A stretch of DNA of 7,670 bases, from assembly GCA_020430865.1 (NCBI GenBank), contig JAGQIY010001340.1, positions 1 through 7,670 of the forward strand, written 5' to 3'. Shown here piece by piece: positions 1 to 5,868 of this stretch. The stretch is from Myxococcales bacterium. Its GTDB lineage: Bacteria > Myxococcota > Polyangia > Polyangiales > Polyangiaceae. The position numbers were made by a program, and so were the translations under genes. Below the pieces are notes generated by a model. That model saw only the letters and a program-made list of their open reading frames with translations, made no database searches and was not told the origin of the DNA. How positions within the stretch are numbered: the stretch's first letter is position 1; the number at the start of each line of letters is the position of its first letter.

Positions 1-1382
1 GAGCCTTCGCTGAAGTGGGCGACCACCGCGTGCCCGGCTTCGTGGATGGCGACCCGACGCTTCTCGAGTGGGCGCAGAACCGTCTCTCGCGGGGCGCCGA
101 GCATGATCTTGTCCTGGGCCTCCAGGAAGTCCTCGGTGTTGATCTCGTTTGCGCCCCGGCGCGCAGCGGCCAGCGCGGCTTCGTTGCAGAGGTTCGCCAG
201 ATCCGCACCGGAGAAGCCAGGCGTGTTCTTGGCAATCATCGACAAGTCGACGTCCTTCCCGAGCGGCTTGTTCTTGGTGTGCACCCCGAGGATGGCGACC
301 CGAGCGCGCAGCTCTGGACGATCGACCACGACCCGGCGATCGAAGCGTCCGGGACGCAGCAGCGCAGGGTCCAGGACGTCGGGACGGTTCGTCGCCGCGA
401 TCACGATGGTCATGTCGTTGCGCGAGAAGCCGTCCATCTCGCTGAGCAGCTGGTTGAGCGTCTGCTCACGCTCATCATGACCGCCACCAAGCCCGGCGCC
501 CCGGGCGCGACCCACGGCGTCGATCTCGTCGATGAAGATGATGGCGGGGGAGACCTTCTTCGCCTCCTCGAACAGCTCACGCACTCGCGCCGCGCCCACA
601 CCGACGAACATCTCGATGAACTCCGAACCGTTGATCGAGAAGAACGGCACGCCCGCCTCACCCGCGACGGCCCGCGCGATCAGCGTCTTGCCCGTGCCCG
701 GCGGCCCGACCAGGAGCACCCCCCGCGGCACCTTGCCGCCGAGGCGCTGGAACCGGGTGGGATCCTTCAAGAACTCGACGACCTCCTGCAGGTCTTGCTT
801 GGCGGCGCTCGAACCCGCGACGTCGGAGAAGGTGATGGTGACGTCCGTCTCCTGGTTGAAGCGCTTGCTGCGGCCCTTGATCAAGCCACCGAACGGTCCG
901 CCCTGAGACAGCATCTTGGAGGTGCGTCGCCCCATCCAGATGAACACGCCAATCAGCACCAGAAATGGGAGCAGCTGGCTGATCAGCACCAGCATGCTGC
1001 CGTCCGGAGACACGACCTCGACCGTGACCTTGTTGTTGCGCAGGGTGGGCAGCAGGTCCTTGTCGTCTTGAAGTGGCAGCGTCGTCGAGAAGCGCTTGCC
1101 CTTCTCCCCCTCCGACCCTGGCTTGTACTTGCCGGTCACCTGATCCCCGCGGATCTCTACCTGCTCGATCTTGCCCTCACCGATCTGCTGATAGAACTCG
1201 GTGTAGGGAATGCTGGCAGCGTGCCCGCCCATGGACGACAGGTTCTGGTATCCCCAGAACGCAGCGAAGAGCAGCGCCATCAGGATCATCAGACCCCAGG
1301 GCTGGGGTCGCTGAGATTCGGGGCTCGGAGGCGGCCCTCCCGGCAGACTGGGTCGGGGCGGAGGCGGATTGGTCTGAGACAT
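1..1382 (-). CDS. ftsH: ATP-dependent zinc metalloprotease FtsH (3' end missing)
   Basis: FtsH is a hexameric AAA+ protease of the inner membrane that extracts and degrades misfolded membrane proteins and some short-lived regulators. I translated 460 codons on the minus strand from ATG 1382. Residues 6-28 are Pro-rich; a first membrane helix lies at about 29-45, a periplasmic domain at about 47-126, and a second helix at about 127-149. The AAA module shows Walker A GPPGTGKT (226-233), the pore-loop FVG (F259), Walker B IIFIDEID (281-288) and the second-region-of-homology motif RPGRFDRR (343-350). The zinc site HEAGH is at 447-451, and the frame runs off the left edge about nine residues later, so the third zinc ligand and C-terminus are not visible. 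An in-frame TAG five codons upstream makes ATG 1382 the first possible ATG. No Shine-Dalgarno motif is visible. All catalytic motifs in view are intact. It is divergent from the lipoprotein genes and probably independent of them. Confidence 0.98.
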   Translation of the reverse strand, partial: MSQTNPPPPRPSLPGGPPPSPESQRPQPWGLMILMALLFAAFWGYQNLSSMGGHAASIPYTEFYQQIGEGKIEQVEIRGDQVTGKYKPGSEGEKGKRFSTTLPLQDDKDLLPTLRNNKVTVEVVSPDGSMLVLISQLLPFLVLIGVFIWMGRRTSKMLSQGGPFGGLIKGRSKRFNQETDVTITFSDVAGSSAAKQDLQEVVEFLKDPTRFQRLGGKVPRGVLLVGPPGTGKTLIARAVAGEAGVPFFSINGSEFIEMFVGVGAARVRELFEEAKKVSPAIIFIDEIDAVGRARGAGLGGGHDEREQTLNQLLSEMDGFSRNDMTIVIAATNRPDVLDPALLRPGRFDRRVVVDRPELRARVAILGVHTKNKPLGKDVDLSMIAKNTPGFSGADLANLCNEAALAAARRGANEINTEDFLEAQDKIMLGAPRETVLRPLEKRRVAIHEAGHAVVAHFSEG

Positions 1383-1391
1383 GAGGCGGTC

Positions 1392-1397
1392 AGGCTA
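1392..1397 (-). promoter_or_regulatory. Possible -10 element for ftsH
   Basis: On the ftsH strand this reads TAGCCT, which fits the minimal TANNNT -10 pattern, and lies 9 bases before the ATG. Transcription from it would give an almost leaderless message, consistent with the absence of a Shine-Dalgarno sequence. There is no convincing -35 hexamer at 16-18 bases, so chance occurrence is quite possible. Confidence 0.2.
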
Positions 1398-1501
1398 GGA
1401 GAACGCGTAGGTAGGTGGGTTCAGGTAGCGTGGTGCGAGTCGGAGCGGGACGGGTTGGGGGTGAGAGCGCACCGAGAGGAGTGAGGATTCGTCGGCCAGA
1501 G

Positions 1502-1513
1502 CGCCGCGCGGCG
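1502..1513. repeat. Perfect 12-base palindrome
   Basis: CGCCGCGCGGCG is its own reverse complement. It lies 120 bases upstream of the ftsH start, so an operator role is conceivable, but short GC-only palindromes are common by chance in such GC-rich DNA and there is no second copy in the intergenic region. Confidence 0.25.
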
Positions 1514-1759
1514 ATTCGACAACATGCGAACCCGGCAACTAATTGCAAGTAGGGTGCCGAGCAAAGCACGACACCAAGCCGGTGAGGCGCCGCGAAAGGT
1601 GCGCTCGAGACGATTACCACTCGCCCGCAGGCCCGGTTGGCCGCGAGCACCTGCGCGGCGCAAGCGATGCGGTCGACGCCAGCCTGCCACGATCCCTCCT
1701 GATGCGAGGAAGCGAGCAGAGGCCACGGGAATGGCTCCACTCGCGTTCAAACTTTCCGG

Positions 1760-1765
1760 TATCAT
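1760..1765 (+). promoter_or_regulatory. Probable -10 element (TATCAT) for the FG-GAP lipoprotein gene
   Basis: TATCAT matches the sigma-70 -10 consensus TATAAT at five of six positions and stands out in GC-rich surroundings. Exactly six bases separate it from ATG 1772, so the usual start of transcription would fall on the A of the ATG and give a leaderless mRNA. The -35 position is weak: tccact at 1736-1741, with an 18-base spacer, matches three of six. The lack of any Shine-Dalgarno sequence before 1772 supports this reading, but there is no direct evidence of a transcript start. Confidence 0.45.
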
Positions 1766-1771
1766 AAAACG

Positions 1772-4700
1772 ATGCGGGTGTTGCGTCAGGGTCTAACGAG
1801 CGGGCTGTGTGGACTAGTCGGGATTTGGGCGGCGGTTGGCTGTGGCGACGCGGAGGTCGCGACGCCCCCCAACGGCTTCAACGACGGTGGGTCGTCCGGC
1901 GCAGGCAACAGTGGTGGGACACTGAACGGCGGTACCGGCGGCCTCATCGACACCGACGGCGGGGGCGCTGGCGGCACCGCTGGCGACTCGGGCGTAGACC
2001 CCTGTGTGGGGGTCGACTGCGGGGCGGATCAGCACTGCGAAGCGGACGGCGATATGTCGAACTGCGTCGCAAACACCTGTGAGGAGCTGATGTGCTCGGG
2101 CAACACCGTCTGCATCGAGACCACTGACGGCGCCCACTGCGAGGAGAAGTGCACGGATCATGTCCAGTGCCTGCCAGCGGAGTACTGCGAATTTTCCACT
2201 GGGAAATGTGAGCTGGACAACTGCACTCCTGGAGAGGCGCGCTGCCAGGGCAACGACCTGATCGAGTGCACGCCGATCGGCGACGAGGAGGTGACCAAGT
2301 TCTCCTGCAACAGCCCGAACCCGTACTACACCAGCGCTTGCACCGACGACGGCGCTGGTCAGGCGAAGTGTCCGTGCGAGGACGACTGGGACTGCCCGGC
2401 CAACACCGTTTGTGAGGTGGATGGCTGCACGGGCACCGGGGTCGCGCCGACGTGCACGCTGCCTCCGGTCGCTTTCAACAGCGTGCCGCCAGTCAACGAG
2501 ATCCAGTGGGGTGGCGCCGGGATCGGCAACACCAGCGCCACGGGATCGCCGTTCGAGACCTCGGCGCAGGTGGTCCTCACCCCCCTGGTCGCGAACCTCG
2601 ACGATGACAACGCCGACGGCAAGATCGACGAGCGGGACTTCCCCGAGATCATCTTCATGACCTTCCCCAACTCGACGTACACGACGAACGGGACGCTGCG
2701 CGCGATCCACGGGGGCGGCGTCAACAAGGGCAAGGACTACTTCGCCAACTGCGGCAACACGACGTGGTTCGAGGGCGACGCGATCGGGGTGGCTTGCGGC
2801 TCCGAAACGATGCTCGACCCCACCAGCGTACCGGCGGTGGGCGACCTCGACTACGATGGGGTGCCGGAGATCGTCGCCCTGACCCAGAACGACGGGATCC
2901 GGATCTTCGACAACGAAGGGCGAACGCTCTCCACGAGCGCGAACCAGAGCTTCGGTGGCGCGAACCCCGGGGTCACCATCGCGAACCTCGACAACGAGGG
3001 CTTCGCCGAACTGATCATCGGTCGCGACGTCTACACCCTCGAGCACGACGGTAGCGGCGTGCTCCAGGTGCTGGATCACTTCGAGGGCGGCGGCGACGTG
3101 GGCAAGAATGGGCAGGGTCCCGTATCCTGCGTGGCGAACATCGCCGGCGACAGCTTTCAGGAGATCGTCGCTGGCACCACCGCCTATCGTTTCCCCAAGA
3201 AACCAGCGGGCGCGACCAAGCGGGCCGACTGCACGGGATCGGAGACGGATCCGGACGAGGTCGCTTGGTGTGGCGGAACGCTGCCAACACTCTGGGACGC
3301 ACCCGGGAGCGAGGGCTTCTGCGCCATCGCAGACGTGTGGGGTGCGTCGGGCCTCGATACCGAACCGCCGTCTCCGGCGTTTCCCCTGGACGGCAAGCCC
3401 GAGGTGGTGCTGATCCGTTCGGGCAACGTCGACGTGATCGATGGCGAGACGGGCAACCGCATCGTCAGTCAGTCCTTCAACTCCGGCGGCAGCGGTGGAC
3501 CGCCGAACATCGACGATTTCGACGGCGACGGCTTCCCCGAGGTGGGCACCGCGGGATCGACCGCCTACGTGGTGACCGACTTTCAGAAGCCAACCGCGGC
3601 CTGCCCGGCTTGGAACAGCACGACCAGCCCGAGCACGGGCGAGGCACGGACGCCGCCGAGCACATCCTGCATGCAGGACAGCGACTGCGGGGATACCGCA
3701 CAGTTCGGCTGCAATATCACGACCAACCAGTGTGTCTGTCTGCACAACGGCTGGCGCCGAGCCACGAAGGACAGCTCGAGCCAGGTCACGGGCTCCAGCG
3801 TGTTCGACTTCAACGGCGATGGCGCCGCGGAAGTGGTCTACAACGACGAGTGCTTCTTCAGGGTCTACGATGGTCTGGCTGGCACCGAGCTGGCCAAGTT
3901 CGCCTCGGAGAGCCGCACGCGAATCGAGTATCCGATCGTGGCCGACGCGGACAACGACGGGAACGCGGAGATCATCTTCGGCACCAGCAACGAGTCCGGC
4001 TTCTGCAACAACGCCGACCGCATGGCGTCCGAGTACAACAACGGCATCGAGATGTGGGGCGACGCGAACGATCTCTGGGTTTCCGCGCGGCGCATCTGGA
4101 ACCAGCACGCGTATCACGTGACGAACGTCACTGAAGGCGGATCCATCCCGCGCTTCGAGCCCGAGTCATGGAAGCCGTACAACGGTCGGCTCTACAACAC
4201 GTACCGTAGCAACCCGCGATCCTTCGGCGTGGCGCCGAACCTGGTCGTGCAAGCGATTCAGATCACGTCGCCCGGCGCGACCTGCGGCCAGCTCAACGAC
4301 GAGATCGAGATCACCGTACAGATCTCGAACATCGGCGACTTGCGCGTCGGTCCAGGGGTGACCGTGGCGTTCTACGGCGACTGGGGCGGCGGCACCACAC
4401 CCGCGCTGTCGGACGGGTCTGGACAGCCGCTCACGGCAACGATCACCAGCAGCCTCGAGCCCGGCGACGTGATCTTCCTCACCGTGTCCTACAACGCCGC
4501 CAACGACACCCCCGGCGTGCTGCCCAACGACGTCCTGGTACGCGTCGACGATTTGGACGTCGAGCGCGAGTGCCACGAGGACGACAACGAGCTGACTCAA
4601 CCGGTCAACGCCGGCTCGGCGCTGGCAGATCTGAGGATCCAGCTGGATGTCCCTGCGAAGGATTGCCCGAGCGTCGACGTCCCCACCACCGTGTTCAACG

Positions 4701-4969
4701 ACGGCTCCCTCGACGCGAGCAACGTCGTGGTGCGCTACTACGCGGGTGACCCCAGCGCAGGTGGAACGGTGATCCATGAGGTGACCCGACCGGGCCCAAT
4801 CGCCGCAGGAGGCAGCGATAGCTTCACCGCGACCATCCCGAACTTTCCCCGCAACGCCAGCATCTTGATCTACGGCGTCGTCGATCCCGACAATGCGATC
4901 CAGGAATGCAACGACGGGAACAACCGAGATGACGCGGACGAGCGAGTTCGGTGCGGCTCGATCAACTGA
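1772..4969 (+). CDS. Large Cys-rich FG-GAP/VCBS-repeat lipoprotein with C-terminal CARDB-like domains
   Basis: The product has 1065 residues and no enzyme motif; it is probably a surface-exposed adhesive or binding protein. A lipoprotein signal ends in A-V-G-C with the lipidated Cys at 24; Gly-Asp follows, so Gly at +2 does not suggest inner-membrane retention under the E. coli rule. A Gly/Ser/Asn linker covers about 34-73. Residues 78-228 hold 23 cysteines in EGF-like spacing. An EF-hand-like loop (DDNADGKIDERD, 278-289) opens a series of FG-GAP/VCBS-like propeller repeats, with Asp-rich loops at D358 (DYDG), D582 (DFDGDG), D679 (DFNGDG) and D725 (DADNDG), expected to bind calcium. A second Cys-rich insert (633-656) interrupts the repeats. 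The block RRIWNQHAYHVTN starts at 773 and marks a family of bacterial FG-GAP proteins. Two CARDB-like Ig-fold domains follow (about 821-935 and 953-1060). ATG 1772 is supported by the signal peptide directly after it; no ribosome binding site is seen. It is probably co-transcribed with the next gene. Confidence 0.93.
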   Translation: MRVLRQGLTSGLCGLVGIWAAVGCGDAEVATPPNGFNDGGSSGAGNSGGTLNGGTGGLIDTDGGGAGGTAGDSGVDPCVGVDCGADQHCEADGDMSNCVANTCEELMCSGNTVCIETTDGAHCEEKCTDHVQCLPAEYCEFSTGKCELDNCTPGEARCQGNDLIECTPIGDEEVTKFSCNSPNPYYTSACTDDGAGQAKCPCEDDWDCPANTVCEVDGCTGTGVAPTCTLPPVAFNSVPPVNEIQWGGAGIGNTSATGSPFETSAQVVLTPLVANLDDDNADGKIDERDFPEIIFMTFPNSTYTTNGTLRAIHGGGVNKGKDYFANCGNTTWFEGDAIGVACGSETMLDPTSVPAVGDLDYDGVPEIVALTQNDGIRIFDNEGRTLSTSANQSFGGANPGVTIANLDNEGFAELIIGRDVYTLEHDGSGVLQVLDHFEGGGDVGKNGQGPVSCVANIAGDSFQEIVAGTTAYRFPKKPAGATKRADCTGSETDPDEVAWCGGTLPTLWDAPGSEGFCAIADVWGASGLDTEPPSPAFPLDGKPEVVLIRSGNVDVIDGETGNRIVSQSFNSGGSGGPPNIDDFDGDGFPEVGTAGSTAYVVTDFQKPTAACPAWNSTTSPSTGEARTPPSTSCMQDSDCGDTAQFGCNITTNQCVCLHNGWRRATKDSSSQVTGSSVFDFNGDGAAEVVYNDECFFRVYDGLAGTELAKFASESRTRIEYPIVADADNDGNAEIIFGTSNESGFCNNADRMASEYNNGIEMWGDANDLWVSARRIWNQHAYHVTNVTEGGSIPRFEPESWKPYNGRLYNTYRSNPRSFGVAPNLVVQAIQITSPGATCGQLNDEIEITVQISNIGDLRVGPGVTVAFYGDWGGGTTPALSDGSGQPLTATITSSLEPGDVIFLTVSYNAANDTPGVLPNDVLVRVDDLDVERECHEDDNELTQPVNAGSALADLRIQLDVPAKDCPSVDVPTTVFNDGSLDASNVVVRYYAGDPSAGGTVIHEVTRPGPIAAGGSDSFTATIPNFPRNASILIYGVVDPDNAIQECNDGNNRDDADERVRCGSIN

Positions 4970-4976
4970 GCCGAGA

Positions 4977-5768
4977 GTGAGGAGCGCAAGGCTGCGCGCT
5001 GGGCTGGGGCTCGGCGTCGCGGCGCTGCTCATCGCGTGCGCGAGCTCCGAAACGTTGAACGGCGGCGTCATCGGCGAAGCCGGTGGAACAAGCGGCAAAG
5101 CCCCGGGAGGCTCGAATCCCGGCGGTAATGGCAACGGCGGGACGAATCCGGGAGGCAACGCAGGCACCAGCGCCGGAGGGACGAGCAACGGCGGGGGGGC
5201 CGGGCAGTCGGGCGGGGCCTCGAGCGCTGGAGCCTCGGGTGAGGGCGGCGCCTCACAGGGCGGCAGCGCCTCACAGGGCGGCAGCGCCTCACAGGGCGGC
5301 AGCGCCTCACAGGGCGGCGCGAGCGGCTCCAGTGGCAGCACGAGCGGCGGCAGCGGCGGCGGGGGTGGTTGCGCGACGGTCAGCGCGAACGGCTCGGCCA
5401 ACAGCTGCAATGGGCAGGCTCTGCCGAGCGGTCACACGTGCTGGAAAGTGAGTGGCGTGAACGGCGCCACTGGCAACGACTCGAACCCGGCCTGCGGCGG
5501 CGGAAGCCTGTCCGGCCAGGATCTGGTGTTCTCCTTCGTCGCGCCTCAGTCTGGCCAGGTGAACCTCAGCCTGACCGGACCCTTCGAGAAGGCGATCTAC
5601 GTCATGCTCGGCAGCTGCTCGAACCAGCCGATCCAGTGCGTGCGGCGCACGGACTTCTCCACCGCCAGCACCAGCTTCGTCGCGACCAGCGGCGATACCT
5701 TCTACGTCTTCGTCGACTCCACTTCGGACGCTGAGTGGGGAGCCTTCGATTTGACCATCAGCTACTGA
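4977..5768 (+). CDS. Lipoprotein with Gly/Ser-rich repeat linker and C-terminal PPC-like beta-sandwich domain
   Basis: I choose the GTG at 4977, giving 263 residues, because it directly yields a compact lipoprotein signal: RSARLR, a hydrophobic stretch, and L-I-A-C with Cys at 21. It begins seven bases after the previous stop codon, suggesting translational coupling. In-frame ATGs at 4893 and 4929 would overlap the previous gene and put a long charged tail before the signal peptide. Residues 24-130 are a Gly/Ser/Asn/Thr linker with NPGG motifs and three perfect GGSASQ repeats (95-112). The folded part, about 131-263, has six cysteines and ends in a pattern resembling bacterial pre-peptidase C-terminal (PPC) domains: D182-LVFSF, then SGQVNLSL, a Cys pair, SGDTFYVFVD and GAFDLTISY at the C-terminus. 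Such domains are non-catalytic and often bind surfaces or assist secretion. No protease domain is attached, so the specific role is unknown. Ala-Ser after the lipid Cys predicts outer-membrane sorting. Confidence 0.88.
   Translation: MRSARLRAGLGLGVAALLIACASSETLNGGVIGEAGGTSGKAPGGSNPGGNGNGGTNPGGNAGTSAGGTSNGGGAGQSGGASSAGASGEGGASQGGSASQGGSASQGGSASQGGASGSSGSTSGGSGGGGGCATVSANGSANSCNGQALPSGHTCWKVSGVNGATGNDSNPACGGGSLSGQDLVFSFVAPQSGQVNLSLTGPFEKAIYVMLGSCSNQPIQCVRRTDFSTASTSFVATSGDTFYVFVDSTSDAEWGAFDLTISY
5244..5312 (+). repeat. In-frame tandem repeat encoding GGASQ-(GGSASQ)3
   Basis: Three identical 18-base units, ggcggcagcgcctcacag, occupy 5259-5276, 5277-5294 and 5295-5312, preceded by a 15-base variant lacking the agc codon at 5244-5258. 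The repeat is in frame within the linker of the lipoprotein gene, so unit gain or loss would change linker length without breaking the protein. Identity at every base, including synonymous positions, suggests recent expansion by slippage. Confidence 0.92.
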
Positions 5769-5789
5769 CCCGGCCCGGAAGGCGCCGGG
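5769..5789 (+). terminator. GC-rich hairpin after the two-lipoprotein operon
   Basis: The arms CCCGGC (5769-5774) and GCCGGG (5784-5789) start one base after the stop codon, and an inner cc/gg pair can close on a GGAA loop. The position suits a transcription terminator, but no T-run follows, so it may instead act as an mRNA 3'-end stabiliser or be incidental. Confidence 0.4.
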
Positions 5790-5828
5790 CATGGGGCAGA
5801 GGGCATGAGGCAGAGGGCATGAGGCAGA
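5787..5828. repeat. Heptanucleotide tandem repeat (six 7-base units, or three 14-base units)
   Basis: The units read GGGCATG, GGGCAGA, GGGCATG, AGGCAGA, GGGCATG, AGGCAGA, i.e. two alternating heptads, with the last two 14-base copies identical and the first differing at one base. The repeat lies wholly between genes, overlaps the right arm of the hairpin by three bases and ends five bases before a candidate -35 box for the downstream gene. Seven is not a multiple of three, consistent with its position outside coding sequence. Confidence 0.9.
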
Positions 5829-5833
5829 GGCGC

Positions 5834-5862
5834 TTGGTCGCACCGACCCTCCCGGGTACCCT
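5834..5862 (+). promoter_or_regulatory. Candidate promoter for the TPR-like lipoprotein gene
   Basis: TTGGTC (5834-5839, three of six matches to TTGACA) and TACCCT (5857-5862, fits TANNNT) are separated by the ideal 17 bases. As at the upstream lipoprotein gene, six bases lie between the -10-like box and the ATG, placing the likely transcript start on the start codon. Individual boxes are weak; the geometry is the main support. Confidence 0.35.
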
Positions 5863-5868
5863 GTCCCC

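Larger units (their letters stand above)
1383..1771. other. Divergent intergenic region between ftsH and the FG-GAP lipoprotein gene
   Basis: This stretch of 389 bases separates two divergent genes and must carry both promoters. Open frames on both strands translate to Arg/Ala/Pro-rich sequences without a recognisable domain or a ribosome binding site, so I call no gene. Visible items are an aggcta at 1392-1397 (TAGCCT on the ftsH strand), a perfect 12-base palindrome at 1502-1513, a small AT-rich patch with GCAA/TTGC arms at 1535-1546, and TATCAT at 1760-1765. No rho-independent terminator or tRNA-like fold was seen. Confidence 0.7.

Noticed and set aside
15..1484. 489-codon open frame on the plus strand opposite ftsH
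   Set aside because: It is antisense to an unmistakable ftsH, encodes low-information Arg/His/Asp-rich sequence and arises from the high G/C third positions.
1390..1796. Short frames in the intergenic region on both strands (1390-1740, 1421-1765, 1524-1796)
   Set aside because: They overlap each other, have no ribosome binding site or recognisable domain, and show Arg/Ala-rich translations typical of random GC-rich DNA.
1814..4117. 767-codon open frame on the minus strand
   Set aside because: It lies fully opposite the FG-GAP lipoprotein gene, has Val/Ala/Arg-rich composition with no domain, and is a complement-strand shadow of that GC-rich gene.
3265..4134. 289-codon plus-strand frame inside the large lipoprotein gene
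   Set aside because: It is a frame-shifted reading of the propeller region, Arg/Gln/Gly-rich, while the main frame carries clear repeated Asp-loop motifs throughout.
4166..5410. 414-codon minus-strand frame with a Pro/Ala-rich repeat end
   Set aside because: The Pro-rich stretch is simply the reverse complement of the Gly/Ser linker and its tandem repeats in the plus-strand lipoprotein.
5244..5828. CRISPR array
   Set aside because: The repeats at 5244-5312 and 5787-5828 are directly abutting tandem units with no unique spacers, and no cas-like gene is present.
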